Source of the DNA: Rhizobium sp. SSA_523
GTDB taxonomy: Bacteria; Pseudomonadota; Alphaproteobacteria; Rhizobiales; Rhizobiaceae
DNA: 64,000 nt
Assembly: GCF_030435705.1 (NCBI RefSeq)
Contig: NZ_CP129382.1
Span: 2,575,501 to 2,639,500 of the forward strand
Direction of reading: 5' to 3'
Shown here piece by piece: positions 26,971-37,706 of this stretch. Position numbers and translations under genes: made by a program. The notes under the pieces were generated by a model. The model was given only the letters and a program-made list of their open reading frames with translations, was not told the DNA's origin and did not search any database. How positions within the stretch are numbered: the stretch's first letter is position 1; each line of letters begins with the position of its first letter.

Positions 26971-28737
26971 TTGACTCTGTTTCAGGTCTATTCGCGCGCG
27001 CTAAGATACCTAAGCTCCAGCCCCGTCCGGGTGACGCTGGTGGTTCTGGCCAACATCGTTCTCGCCGTGATCACGATCGCGGAACCCATCCTGTTCGGGC
27101 GGATCATCGATGCCCTGTCCGATGGCAGCGATGTGACACCCATTCTGATCCTGTGGGGTGGGTTCGGCGTTTTCAACACGATCGCCTATGTGCTTGTGGC
27201 ACGCGAGGCGGACCGCCTTGCCCATGGACGGCGGGCGACGCTTCTGACGGAAGCCTTTGGCAGGATTATCTCCATGCCGCTCGCCTGGCACCACCAGCGG
27301 GGAACGTCCAATGCCTTGCACACCCTGCTGCGCGCCAGCGAAACGCTGTTTGGTCTCTGGCTCGAATTCATGCGCACGCATCTTGCCACGATCGTTGCCC
27401 TGAGCATGCTGCTGCCGACGGCCCTTTCCATGGATTGGCGGCTGAGCTCGGTCCTGATCGTGCTCGGCGTCATCTACTGGATCATCGGCCGCACGGTCAT
27501 GAACCGCACGAAGGAAGGCCAGGCCTCGGTCGAAGGCCACTACCACACCGTCTTTTCGCATGTCAGCGATTCCATCAGCAATGTCACGGTGCTGCACAGC
27601 TACAACCGGATCGAGGCCGAGACGCGGGCCCTGAAGGGTTTCACCGAACGCCTGATCGCCGCCCAGTTCCCGGTCCTCGACTGGTGGGCGCTGGCCAGCG
27701 CCTTGAACCGCATGGCCTCGACCATTTCCATGCTGATCATCCTTGTAATCGGCGTGGTGCTGGTTCGCCGGGGCGAGATCAGGGTCGGTGATGTCATCGC
27801 CTTCATCGGCTTCGCCAATCTGCTGATCGGCCGGCTGGATCTCCTGCGCCAGTTCGCCACGCAGATTTTCGAGGCGCGCTCGAAGCTGGAGGATTTCTTC
27901 CGCCTTGAGGATTCCGTCAAGGATCGCGAAGAACCGGCTGGCGCGAAGGAATTGACCCAGGTGAAGGGCGAGGTCGAATTCCGCGACGTCTCCTTCGATT
28001 TTGCCAATACAACTCAGGGCGTGCGCGACATTTCCTTCACCGCCAGGGCCGGCCAGACGGTCGCCATTGTTGGGCCGACAGGGGCCGGCAAGACCACGCT
28101 GGTCAACCTTTTGCAGCGCGTCTACGAGCCGCAAAAGGGCCAGATCCTCATCGATGGAACCGATATTGCGGGCGTCACGCGCAAGTCGCTGCGCCAGACC
28201 ATCGCCACCGTGTTTCAGGATGCCGGCCTGCTCAACCGCTCGATCACCGAAAACATCCGGCTTGGCCGCGAGGATGCGACGGAGGCCGACGTGGTTGCCG
28301 CGGCAGAGGCTGCGGCGGCGACCGAGTTCATCGAGAGCCGCCTTGCCGGCTTCGATACGCATGTCGGCGAACGCGGCAACCGGCTGTCCGGGGGCGAACG
28401 CCAGCGCATCGCCATCGCCCGCGCCATTCTGAAGAATGCGCCCATTCTCGTCCTTGACGAGGCGACCAGCGCGCTCGACGTGGAAACGGAACAGCGGGTG
28501 AAGGAAGCCATCGACCGGCTGCGCCGGGACCGTACCACCTTCATCATCGCGCACCGGCTCTCCACGATCCGCGATGCGGATATGGTGCTCTTCCTCGATC
28601 ATGGCCGCATCATCGAGAAAGGCACCTATGACGAGTTGAGCGCGCTCGGCGGCCGTTTCGCTTCGCTTCTCAAGACGAGCGGCATTCTGGCCGATGACAG
28701 CAAGGCCAAGACCGCCTCGTTGACGCAATCTGCCTGA
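26971..28737 (+). CDS. ndvA: Cyclic beta-1,2-glucan ABC exporter NdvA/ChvA
   Basis: 588 aa half-size ABC exporter that moves cyclic beta-1,2-glucan from cytoplasm to periplasm. The N-terminal ~300 residues form six membrane helices (ANIVLAVITIAEPILFGRII; WRLSSVLIVLGVIYWIIGRT). The nucleotide-binding domain has Walker A GPTGAGKTT (from residue 368), signature LSGGERQRIAIARA, and Walker B ILVLDEATSALD. The start is TTG 26971, preceded by GAGGTGA at 7 nt. It faces ndvB, the glucan synthase, in convergent orientation. Loss of either gene in rhizobia and agrobacteria blocks nodulation or virulence and hypo-osmotic adaptation (established for ndvA/chvA). Confidence 0.96.
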   Translation: MTLFQVYSRALRYLSSSPVRVTLVVLANIVLAVITIAEPILFGRIIDALSDGSDVTPILILWGGFGVFNTIAYVLVAREADRLAHGRRATLLTEAFGRIISMPLAWHHQRGTSNALHTLLRASETLFGLWLEFMRTHLATIVALSMLLPTALSMDWRLSSVLIVLGVIYWIIGRTVMNRTKEGQASVEGHYHTVFSHVSDSISNVTVLHSYNRIEAETRALKGFTERLIAAQFPVLDWWALASALNRMASTISMLIILVIGVVLVRRGEIRVGDVIAFIGFANLLIGRLDLLRQFATQIFEARSKLEDFFRLEDSVKDREEPAGAKELTQVKGEVEFRDVSFDFANTTQGVRDISFTARAGQTVAIVGPTGAGKTTLVNLLQRVYEPQKGQILIDGTDIAGVTRKSLRQTIATVFQDAGLLNRSITENIRLGREDATEADVVAAAEAAAATEFIESRLAGFDTHVGERGNRLSGGERQRIAIARAILKNAPILVLDEATSALDVETEQRVKEAIDRLRRDRTTFIIAHRLSTIRDADMVLFLDHGRIIEKGTYDELSALGGRFASLLKTSGILADDSKAKTASLTQSA

Positions 28738-29231
28738 GGCTGCGGCCTCAGACGGCACGAGACTATGAGAGCCCTCCGGGCGACCTAATCAACGCGGTGA
28801 GGATGCGCAACGCCCAAGTCTGCGCATCCTCACCGCCTTGAGACGCGGCCTCCGCTCCCTTTCCTCCGTCCTGCGCCATGATATCCCGATCTTTTGCGGC
28901 CCGTTTCCCTGACGGAGAGACTGGCCGGTCGGATGGACATCCGCTGCCGATAGAGGCTGCGGCGAGGATCGATCCCGAAGCCCGATCAGGCGCACACCAG
29001 AGAGCCGGCTGCACAGTCTGCAGCACCGCCAGGGCTGCCGCCAAGGCGCCTGTCCAACGCCTCGGCACATCGGGCTCGGCCTCAATATCGGGAAGCGCTG
29101 ACCTTGTCCGGGCCGGCAGATCCTCGGCGCGATGCGGAGAATGGGGTTGCGTGAACCTGCGGGACAAAAAAGGCCCGGCTAAAGTACACCTTCAGCCGGG
29201 CCGATCCAGTGGTTTGCGGTCCTGCGGGACG
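28738..29231. other. Intergenic region between convergent ndvA and ndvB, with a long perfect hairpin
   Basis: About 490 bp. GCGGTGAGGATGCGCA at 28794-28809 is perfectly inverted at 28821-28836 (16 bp, 11-nt loop), 56 bp after the ndvA stop; no T-tract follows. The ndvB terminator is at the right end. A 134-codon frame on the minus strand (28763-29167) has no recognisable homology or SD and spans the hairpin, so I do not call it a gene. Confidence 0.55.
29165..29202 (-). terminator. Intrinsic terminator of ndvB
   Basis: GGCCCGGCT at 29172-29180 pairs with AGCCGGGCC at 29194-29202. On the minus strand the stem is followed by T6, 30 bp beyond the ndvB stop. A good terminator for the 8.5-kb ndvB transcript. 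Confidence 0.88.
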
Positions 29232-32200
29232 TCAGCCCAGCGGAAACCCTTCATCGGCAGCAATCGCGGACCCGTTGACGGACACGTTTGGCTCGCCATT
29301 CTCCACCCGCACGACGATCTTGTAGACCTTATCGTCCAAAGTGAGATCGGCGGAGAAGCCATCCCAGTCCGACGGCAGGACCGGACGGATGAAGAGCCGC
29401 TGGCCCTCGCGCCGAATTCCGAGAATACCCTCGACGGCCGCCCGGTACAGCCAGCCCGCAGAGCCGGTATACCAGGTCCAGCCGCCTCGGCCGGTCAACT
29501 CGCCGACGCCATAGACATCGGCCGCCACCACGTAAGGTTCGACGCGGTAACGATCCGCCGCGGCACGGTCGAGCGCGTGGTTGATGGGATTGAGCAGCTG
29601 GAAGGCCTTCCAGGCATCGTCGCCGCGTTTCAGCGCGGCAAGCGCAAGCACGACCCAGATGGCGGCATGGGTATACTGGCCGCCATTCTCGCGCACGCCG
29701 GGCGGATAGGCCTTGATATAGCCCGGATCCTTGGGCGTCGTGGCGAAAGCCGGGGTGAAGAGGCGGATCAAGCCATCCTTTTCGTCCACCAGCTTGTCCA
29801 TCACCGCATTCATGGCCTGCTGCTGCCGGGCCGGATCGCCTTCGCCGGATAGAACGCTCCAGGATTGGCCGAGCGAGTCGATCGAGCACTCCAGATTGCC
29901 GTTGGCGCCGAGCGGACCGCCATCGTCGAAGTAGCCGCGGCGATAATAGCTGCCATCCCAGCCGGCACTTTCCAGCGCCTGCTTCAACGATGCCAGATGG
30001 GCGGTCCAGCGCTCGACGCGGATATCGTCGTTCCGTTCTGTCGCATGCGGCAGGAACCGCCGCAGCGCCGCGGCGAGGAACCAGCCCAGCCAGACGCTGG
30101 TGCCGCGACCGCCGATGCCGACCCGGTTCATGCCATCGTTCCAGTCGCCGCCGAGGATCAGCGGCAGGCCGTTCGATCCGGTACGCTTGATGGCAAGATC
30201 GAGCGCCAGCGCCGCATGCTCGTAGAGCGAAACCTGCTCATCGGTCACGTCCGGCTTGTAGAAGGCGTCATGCTGTCCCGCGGTCAGCATGGCTCCTTGC
30301 AGGAAGGGCGCCGTCTCGTCGAGAATGGCGGCATCCCCCGTCGCGCGGATATATTCGCTCGCGGCATAGGCCAGCCAGACGACATCGTCGGAGATCAGCG
30401 TTCGCACGCCTGCGCCGGTGCCGGGCAGCCACCAGTGCTGGACATCCCCTTCCTTGAACTGACGGCCGGCGGCATTGACGATCTGCCGGCGCGCAAGCTC
30501 CGGCTCGTGCAGAAGGAAGGCCAGCGTATCCTGCAGCTGATCGCGGAATCCAAAGGCGCCGGACGACTGATAGAAGGCCGTGCGGGACATGATCCGGCAG
30601 CCCAGCGCCTGGTAGGGCAGCCAGGCATTGACCAGAAGATCCAGGGACCTGTCGGGCGTGGCGACCTGCAGGCGGCCGGTGAAATCCTGCCAGAAATCGC
30701 GGCTCTGCTTGATGGTCCCATGGAAGGACGCGCGCTTTGCCTCGCCTGCCAGGGCAGCAGCCTCTTCCCGCGTCGCGCAATCGCCCATGAAGAAGGTCAG
30801 GGTCCTCTCCTCGCCGGCCGATAGTTCGATATCGCAAGCCAGGGCAGCGCAAGGCGCCCCGTCCGGCTCGAGCGAGCCGTTGAGCGTCGAGCGGTTGGCG
30901 ACGGCAGCCGGTGCCTGGATCGTGCCGAAGCGCCCGAGAAAATCCCGCCGGCTGGCAGTGAAGCCCGAAGCCTCGCCGTCACAGCCGAAGAAGGCCGTGC
31001 GGCGATAATCGATACTGAACGGATTGGTGGCGAGCAGCGATCCCGTGGCCTCGTCGCGCGCGCTCAGGATAAAGGGCTGAGTGCGCTGGCCATTATTGCC
31101 GAGCACCCATTCGACATAGCCATAGACCCGGTAGCGACGCGGTTCCGTTCCGGTGTTCCGGATGACGAGCTTGGACAGCTTCAGCGGATGGTTGCGGTCG
31201 ACCGTCTGCGTTAGGGATAGAGACAGGGCCTCCTCCTGCGAGGTGAAGACGGAATAACCGAGGCCATGGCGCGCTTCGAAACGGGCCGAAGGCCGGCGTG
31301 ACAGTGCGGCAAAGGGCGTCGATACAAGGCCGCTGCCGAGATCGGCCACATAGAAGCCTTCGCCCGGCCGGTTGACGACGGGATCATTGGCCCATGGCGT
31401 CAGCTGGTAATCGCGCGAATTCTGGCTCCAGGTAAAGCCCGCCCCTTCGGCGGAGATGTGGAAGCCGAAGCTCTCATTGGCGATCACGTTGATCCAGGGC
31501 TGCGGCGTGGCACCGCCGCCCGCAAGCCGAACGACATATTCCTTGCCGTCCTGCGAGAAGCCACCATAGCCGTTGAAGAACTGCAGATCAGCGGCCTCCG
31601 TCTCGACCGGACCGGCAAAATCGGCCGCCGAGAGGAGCACGCGCCGATCCATTTCCCCTTCGGCCCCGCGCGGCGCGGCAAAGAGCGAAACGGCGCGGGC
31701 CACCTGGTCCTCGATCTTGCCGTTGCGGGCATGCAGCACGACGCGGGAGGCCGCGATAAGGGCCGCCCAGGTAGCGTCATCCATCAGGTCGCGGCGCAGG
31801 GCAAAGACCTGCTGGCGTCCCTCGCTCTGTCCCAGGCGGCGGATATTCTCGCTGATCTGGTCGATCGCGTGCTGCATATCCTGCGCGTAGGAGGCAGCCT
31901 TCTCGTTGACCACGGCAAGATCGGCCATGACCCCGCGCGAGCGCAGATATTCCTGCGCCGACAGGGCCTCCTTGACCACATCCATGTCCATTTCGTCATT
32001 GATGCGCAGGGTGAAGATCGGCAGGTCGCCGGAGATCGACAGACCCCAGAGCCGGCGCTGGCTGTCGAGGCCGGCCTCGACAGTCGCCGCATCGGCGCGC
32101 AGATGCATATCCGGGTAGACGAGGTAGCGGCCGAGATGCTGGAAGGCGGCAGCCTGCTGCGAGCTGATGCCGATATGGCGCATCTGCACCTGAACCCGCG

Positions 32201-35200
32201 TCCAGGCCTGGGTGAGCTCGGTGCCAAAGGAATCCGGGTGGCGATAGCGCTCGATTGCGATGTCGAGCTCCTCGCGGCTTGGCGCAGCGATCGTCCAGAA
32301 GATGACGCTGACCTTTTTCCCGGCGGGAACGCGCACCACGCGGCGCAGCGACAGGATCGGGTCGAGCGTGAAGCCGTCGGTGCCGGACAGGCTCGCATCC
32401 GGATCGAAGGCGGCAGCTTCGGAAAGCGTGCGTCCCCGGCCCAGGAAGCGGCGCCGGTCCGTCTCGAATTCAGTCGGGCGGGACGAGCCGGCATTGTCGG
32501 CCGCCAGATGAGCGATCTGCATGGCCGGTTCATTCGGATTGCGCTTGTTGCGCCACGCGCGGATCACATCGCCGCGGCGGCCGATCTCGGTGCGGATGAA
32601 CATGCGCGAAAAGACCGGATGGGCATTGTCGTCATCTTCATTGGCAATCACCGGTTCCAGATAGGAGGTGACCTCGATGAAGCGATCCTCGGTTCCAGTG
32701 TTGAGCAGCGTCAGGCGGCGGCCTTCGGCATCATGTTCGGTGGCGACGATGCATTCGACGCTGGAGACCAGCGTGCCGACGGTCTTGTGGAACTCCGCCT
32801 TTTCATCGCTGAAGACGGTCTTGACCTTTTCGCCCTCGATCCGCCGCGGCTCGGCCGTGGTCGACCACCATTCGCCGGATACGGTATCGCGCAGGAAGAT
32901 GAAATTGCCCCAGCGGTCTTCGACCGGATCAGGCTTCCAGCGGGTCACCGACAGGCCGTTCCACTTGGAATAGCCGGTACCGGTGGCCGTCATCATGGTC
33001 GAATAGTGACCGTTGGAGAGGAAGACCATTTCGCGGTCGCGGCCGGCCGGATCCTGGATGGTGCGAACCTCTGGACGCAGCAGATCCGCCTGCCCCTTGC
33101 CGGGCGTCTCCGGCTCGTATTTCGAGCCCATGACCGGAACTTCGCGCGGCGCCTTCTCCTGAAGCAGGAGTTCGGCAGCTTCGACCACCGGATCGGAATG
33201 GAAAAGCTCGCGCAGCTTGCCGTTATTGACCACATTGGCAATGGCCGCGATCGACATGCCGTGATGGTGGGCATAATAGTTGAAGACCACGGCGCAGCGC
33301 TTGCCTTCCGGCACGCGGGTCGGCGTATAATCCACCGCATCGTGGAAGCCGTATTTCCCAAGCGCGCCAACAGCGCGAAGCTTCTGGAGATTCTCCAGCG
33401 CTTCCAGTGGCTTGTACTGGCTGGCCAGGATCGAGGCATAGGGTGCGATGACCGCATTCTGTCCCAGGCCGCGCTTCAGCCCCAGCGTCGGCACGCCGAA
33501 ATTCGTGTACTGGTAGTTGAGGTTATGGTCGCGCGCGTTGAAGGCGGCTTCCGAAATGCCCCAGGGAATGTTCAGCCGGCGGCCATGGTTCATCTGCTCC
33601 TCGACGATCAGATTGTTCGTCTGATTGAGGATGCCGCCCTGCCGCTCCTGCATGACGAGCGGCGGCATGAGATATTCGAACATCGATCCCGACCAGGAAA
33701 TCAAAGCGCCACGCGCTCCGATCGGCACCACCTGGCGGCCGAGCCTGTACCAATGTTCCGTCGGCAGATCGCCCTTGGCAATGGCAAACAGGCTGGTCAG
33801 ACGGCATTCGGAGGCGAGAAGATCGTAGCAGGCCTCATCGAGATCATTGCTCTCGACTCGATAGCCGATCGACAGGAGACGGCGGTCCTTGCGGTAGAGG
33901 AAGGTGAAATCCATCGAGAATGCAAGCAGGCGCGCGCGATCGCGCAACTGGATCAGGCGCTGGCGCAGCGGTTCGATATTGGTCATATCGAATGTGCTGT
34001 CGGCGATATGGGCTTCGCAGGCAACGACCAGGGATTCGGACCAGCGCGTGACCTCGGTGCTCGTCGGGCTGCTGACCTCATGATCCAGATTGGCGGCAAG
34101 CTTCTGGATGTCGCGGGCCAGAACGGCAAGGTTGATGATCCGGATCGAGGCGAATTCATGCTCGCGCTTGACCGCGGCCAGAGCATTGCCGAAGCCGATG
34201 ATCCGCTCTTCCAGCCGGCGGCGCAGCGGCCGCACGGTCTTGCGGTCGTCTGGCAACTCCGCCAGCGCCTCGGAGAGCACGCCCGCCACATCGCCGATCC
34301 CGTCGAGATTGGCCTGCAGATGCGCGGACGGCGCCTCTGCCCACTCGCGGCAGGCCGAGGATACGGCAATCAGATGACCGGCCAGGTTTCCGCTATCCAC
34401 CGTCGAGACATAGCGGGGGCCAAGCGTCAGGAGCGTGTCGGTATGGTACCAGTTGTAGAGATGGCCGCGGAACTTCTCCATGCGCTCGACGGTCGCGATC
34501 GTGCTTTCCAGCCGATCGAGCGTCTCCTGGAAACTGATCCAGCCGAAATGCCGTGCCGACACGGTGGAGAGCAGATAGACGCCGATATTGGTGGGCGATG
34601 TGCGCTTGGCGACGATCGGCTCCGGCCGTTCCTGGAAATTGTCCGGTGGCAGGAAGTGCTGGTCCTCGGTGACGAAGGCCTCGTAATAGCGCCAGGTACG
34701 CCTGGAAATCTTGCGCAGTTCCACCGACACCGATTCCGGCACGAAGAGCCGATCCTCGGTTTCGGCCGACTGGCTGACATACCAGGCCACCACCGGGGAC
34801 AGAACCCAGAGGAGCACGAAAGGCAGCCCCACAAGGAAAGCATTGTCATCCGGCAGCGAGGCAAGCATCAGGCCGAGAACGGCAGCCACGGGCGCATGCC
34901 ACATGGAGCGATAGTAATCCTGCGGCATGCCCTGCGCCGAGGACTGGATACTCGCCGCCGTGCGCCATTCGAGCATCAGCTTGTGGGAGACGAACAGGCG
35001 ATAGACCGAACGGACGATCGCATCGAGCATCATGAAGGCCGAATCGGCAATGAAGACGATCCGCAAGGCGACCTGCGCATTGGCGGAACGGATATCGGAC
35101 CAGACCGAGTAGAAATGCGCGCGCGGCACGATATCGGTGGAGCGCGGCACGATACCGGTGATCAGGGACAGGGTCGGCGCGACGAAGAGCGAGAAGATCA

Positions 35201-37706
35201 GCAGGATCTGCCAGACGAGAGCGCCGAGCGGATCCATGAAATACCAGCCGAGCACCGAAGACAAGAACCAGGCGATCGGCGTGAGCGAGCGGCGCAGATT
35301 GTCGACCATCTTCCAGCGGCCCAGCGCTGTCACGCCGCGCATCGGATCGAGGATATAGGGCAGGAGCTGCCAGTCGCCGCGCGCCCAGCGATGCTGGCGC
35401 GAGACCTCGACCTCGTAGCGGGTCGGGAAGTCCTCCACCAGCTCCACATCGGTGACGAGGGCGCAGCGGGCGAATGTGCCTTCCAGAAGGTCGTGGCTGA
35501 GGACCGAATTCTCGTCGATGCGACCGCGCAGCGCCGTCTCGAAGGCGTCGACATTATAGAGCCCCTTGCCGGTGAAGGTGCCCTCGCCCGTCAGGTCCTG
35601 ATAGACGTCGGAAACGGTGAAGACGTAAGGATCGATGCCCCGGCTGATCGAATAGACGCGCTGGAAGACGGATGCGTCCTTGCCGGTCGTCAGCGATGGC
35701 GTGACGCGCGGCTGCAGCAATCCGTAGCCGTCGATGACGCGGCCGGAATGGGCGTCGTGCACGGGCCTGTTGATCGGATGGTGCAGCTTGCCGACCAGTT
35801 TCGTCACCGCATCGCGCATCAGCCGCGTATCGGCGTCGAGCGTCATGACATACTGGACATTTGCGGGCACGTCATTGGCGCCCGGCATATAGGTCGTGTC
35901 CTTGTCGCCGCGCAGCAGGAGGTTCAGCTCGTGCAGCTTGCCGCGCTTGCGTTCCCAACCCATCCACACGCCCTCGGACGGGTTGAACAGGCGGCGGCGG
36001 TGCAGGAGATAGAAGCGGGTCTTGCCGTCATGGGCGTAGCGGGCGCTGAGACCGGCCACTTCGCGTCGAGCATATTCCAGAACTTCGAGATCGGCATCCG
36101 TCTGTTCCAGCGCACTGTCCTTCCAGTCGCTGAGCAGCGCGAAGTAGATCTCGCCATGCGGATTGGCGAGGTAATGGACTTCGAGATTGCGGACAAGCTC
36201 GTCCACCGTATCGCGATTGGTGATCAGGCAAGGCACGACAACGAGCGTGCGGGCATCCTCGGGAATGCCATTTTTGAATTCGTAGCCGACCAGCCGCGCA
36301 GGCTTGACGATATAGGTCACCAGCGTGTTGAAGAGACCCGTCGCCCCTTCCGAGGCGGGAAGAGAGAACATCAGCAGGAACAACAGGATGACCGGCCAGT
36401 CCATGCCGGCATTGCGCAGGAAGCCGCCGACGATCGCAAGCGCCAGGAAGGTGATGAGAAGCACGGGAACGGCAACGGCCAGCCAGTTCAGGCGGCGCAC
36501 CGACCGGATCAGGCGCTGGGCGGGCTTCGGCGCATAGCCGACGCGGTTCTCGAGCTCCGCCAGATAGGCGCCCGTCAGAAAGGCGCCGACATTGGCCTTG
36601 TGCGGATCCGGTTCCGGCGCGGACGCCGCCTCGGAGGCGAGCGCAATGGCCGCCCGCGCGACATCGATCTCGCTTGTTTCGCAATAGCGGGCGATTTTCT
36701 CGATCCGATTGCGATAGGAATTGCGCGAACCGAAATCGAGCTCGTTATAATCGCTTTCGGCGCGCAGCACCTGATCGACGAGGCAGACCTCCTCGAACCA
36801 GACACTCCATTCCGTGTCGTCGATCTCACGCAGGCTCTTGATGATATTGCCCATAGTGAGATTGCCGGAAGAGAGGCGGTTCTGCTCCGCCATCATCACT
36901 TCTTCCGTATCGGTTCCGGCCGCTTCCAGCCGTCCTTCCAGCCAGGCCACGGCGAAGGCCGGCGACTGCGAGGCATTGCGCAGGCGGTAGAGGAACTGCG
37001 TCGAGAAGGTATTGTCTTCGGTCAGCCCCTCGATCTTCTTGAGGATCGCGGAGGACGCGGCCTCGTCGTTCAGCCTGATGATCTCGTCGGCTGCGTCATT
37101 GGCCTGCTGGCGCATGCGGCGCGACCGCTCGACCCTGATCGAGATGCGCCGGAGGTTTTCGATGAGCACGAAGCGCAGGAAGGAGGGCAGGGCCCAAAGC
37201 TCCCCGATTTCCAGAGGCTGGTGCACCTGGAAACCCTCGGTCATGGCCGTCAGATTGTCGCGGTGCAGCGTGCTGTGGGTGTGCGCCACGTAAAGCCAGG
37301 CAAGCGCCAGCACACGCGGGATCTGCATGCCGCCAATGCTGACCTTCGGCAATTGGCGATAGAACTTGCGCGGAAAATCGCGCCGGACCTCCTGGATCGC
37401 CTCTTCCACGATGTAGTGATTGTCCAGGAGCCATTCTGCTGCCGGCGTGATGGTGGCGCCCGCTTCGACATCTTTCGCGGTCGCCCGGTAGACCCGCAGG
37501 ATCTCCTTTTCGTTCTCCCTGTGCCGCTCGCCGAAATCGAAGCTGATCAGGCCCGGCAGTGTCTGCGCACCATCGCGCGCCAGAGCTTCCCCACATGCCC
37601 GCAGATCCTCGGCATTGAAATAGGTCGCTCTGATCGCCTCGTTGTGATCGATTTGCTTGCCTTCGTTATCGCGAGAAGTGGCAGCAGGCGTGTTGTGAAA
37701 GGACAT
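29232..37706 (-). CDS. ndvB: Cyclic beta-1,2-glucan synthase NdvB/ChvB
   Basis: 2,824 aa, close to the ~2,830 aa of rhizobial NdvB/ChvB. A multi-domain inner-membrane enzyme that initiates, elongates, length-controls and cyclises periplasmic beta-1,2-glucan from UDP-glucose. An N-terminal soluble region is followed by membrane helices (first pair near residues 408-455). Next is a GT84 glycosyltransferase with the DAD motif in TLDADTRLM (~620) and a QxxRW motif in RQHRWARGDW (~770), then further helices. The C-terminal third is GH94 phosphorylase-like, with GGDWNDGMNRVG near residue 2,520 carrying the catalytic Asp, which sets ring size. It is convergent with its exporter ndvA. No obvious SD precedes ATG 37706. 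Confidence 0.97.
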   Translation of the reverse strand: MSFHNTPAATSRDNEGKQIDHNEAIRATYFNAEDLRACGEALARDGAQTLPGLISFDFGERHRENEKEILRVYRATAKDVEAGATITPAAEWLLDNHYIVEEAIQEVRRDFPRKFYRQLPKVSIGGMQIPRVLALAWLYVAHTHSTLHRDNLTAMTEGFQVHQPLEIGELWALPSFLRFVLIENLRRISIRVERSRRMRQQANDAADEIIRLNDEAASSAILKKIEGLTEDNTFSTQFLYRLRNASQSPAFAVAWLEGRLEAAGTDTEEVMMAEQNRLSSGNLTMGNIIKSLREIDDTEWSVWFEEVCLVDQVLRAESDYNELDFGSRNSYRNRIEKIARYCETSEIDVARAAIALASEAASAPEPDPHKANVGAFLTGAYLAELENRVGYAPKPAQRLIRSVRRLNWLAVAVPVLLITFLALAIVGGFLRNAGMDWPVILLFLLMFSLPASEGATGLFNTLVTYIVKPARLVGYEFKNGIPEDARTLVVVPCLITNRDTVDELVRNLEVHYLANPHGEIYFALLSDWKDSALEQTDADLEVLEYARREVAGLSARYAHDGKTRFYLLHRRRLFNPSEGVWMGWERKRGKLHELNLLLRGDKDTTYMPGANDVPANVQYVMTLDADTRLMRDAVTKLVGKLHHPINRPVHDAHSGRVIDGYGLLQPRVTPSLTTGKDASVFQRVYSISRGIDPYVFTVSDVYQDLTGEGTFTGKGLYNVDAFETALRGRIDENSVLSHDLLEGTFARCALVTDVELVEDFPTRYEVEVSRQHRWARGDWQLLPYILDPMRGVTALGRWKMVDNLRRSLTPIAWFLSSVLGWYFMDPLGALVWQILLIFSLFVAPTLSLITGIVPRSTDIVPRAHFYSVWSDIRSANAQVALRIVFIADSAFMMLDAIVRSVYRLFVSHKLMLEWRTAASIQSSAQGMPQDYYRSMWHAPVAAVLGLMLASLPDDNAFLVGLPFVLLWVLSPVVAWYVSQSAETEDRLFVPESVSVELRKISRRTWRYYEAFVTEDQHFLPPDNFQERPEPIVAKRTSPTNIGVYLLSTVSARHFGWISFQETLDRLESTIATVERMEKFRGHLYNWYHTDTLLTLGPRYVSTVDSGNLAGHLIAVSSACREWAEAPSAHLQANLDGIGDVAGVLSEALAELPDDRKTVRPLRRRLEERIIGFGNALAAVKREHEFASIRIINLAVLARDIQKLAANLDHEVSSPTSTEVTRWSESLVVACEAHIADSTFDMTNIEPLRQRLIQLRDRARLLAFSMDFTFLYRKDRRLLSIGYRVESNDLDEACYDLLASECRLTSLFAIAKGDLPTEHWYRLGRQVVPIGARGALISWSGSMFEYLMPPLVMQERQGGILNQTNNLIVEEQMNHGRRLNIPWGISEAAFNARDHNLNYQYTNFGVPTLGLKRGLGQNAVIAPYASILASQYKPLEALENLQKLRAVGALGKYGFHDAVDYTPTRVPEGKRCAVVFNYYAHHHGMSIAAIANVVNNGKLRELFHSDPVVEAAELLLQEKAPREVPVMGSKYEPETPGKGQADLLRPEVRTIQDPAGRDREMVFLSNGHYSTMMTATGTGYSKWNGLSVTRWKPDPVEDRWGNFIFLRDTVSGEWWSTTAEPRRIEGEKVKTVFSDEKAEFHKTVGTLVSSVECIVATEHDAEGRRLTLLNTGTEDRFIEVTSYLEPVIANEDDDNAHPVFSRMFIRTEIGRRGDVIRAWRNKRNPNEPAMQIAHLAADNAGSSRPTEFETDRRRFLGRGRTLSEAAAFDPDASLSGTDGFTLDPILSLRRVVRVPAGKKVSVIFWTIAAPSREELDIAIERYRHPDSFGTELTQAWTRVQVQMRHIGISSQQAAAFQHLGRYLVYPDMHLRADAATVEAGLDSQRRLWGLSISGDLPIFTLRINDEMDMDVVKEALSAQEYLRSRGVMADLAVVNEKAASYAQDMQHAIDQISENIRRLGQSEGRQQVFALRRDLMDDATWAALIAASRVVLHARNGKIEDQVARAVSLFAAPRGAEGEMDRRVLLSAADFAGPVETEAADLQFFNGYGGFSQDGKEYVVRLAGGGATPQPWINVIANESFGFHISAEGAGFTWSQNSRDYQLTPWANDPVVNRPGEGFYVADLGSGLVSTPFAALSRRPSARFEARHGLGYSVFTSQEEALSLSLTQTVDRNHPLKLSKLVIRNTGTEPRRYRVYGYVEWVLGNNGQRTQPFILSARDEATGSLLATNPFSIDYRRTAFFGCDGEASGFTASRRDFLGRFGTIQAPAAVANRSTLNGSLEPDGAPCAALACDIELSAGEERTLTFFMGDCATREEAAALAGEAKRASFHGTIKQSRDFWQDFTGRLQVATPDRSLDLLVNAWLPYQALGCRIMSRTAFYQSSGAFGFRDQLQDTLAFLLHEPELARRQIVNAAGRQFKEGDVQHWWLPGTGAGVRTLISDDVVWLAYAASEYIRATGDAAILDETAPFLQGAMLTAGQHDAFYKPDVTDEQVSLYEHAALALDLAIKRTGSNGLPLILGGDWNDGMNRVGIGGRGTSVWLGWFLAAALRRFLPHATERNDDIRVERWTAHLASLKQALESAGWDGSYYRRGYFDDGGPLGANGNLECSIDSLGQSWSVLSGEGDPARQQQAMNAVMDKLVDEKDGLIRLFTPAFATTPKDPGYIKAYPPGVRENGGQYTHAAIWVVLALAALKRGDDAWKAFQLLNPINHALDRAAADRYRVEPYVVAADVYGVGELTGRGGWTWYTGSAGWLYRAAVEGILGIRREGQRLFIRPVLPSDWDGFSADLTLDDKVYKIVVRVENGEPNVSVNGSAIAADEGFPLG

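Noticed and set aside
28763..29167. 134-codon minus-strand frame between ndvA and ndvB
   Set aside because: No SD, no known family, low-complexity composition, and it spans the 16-bp hairpin.
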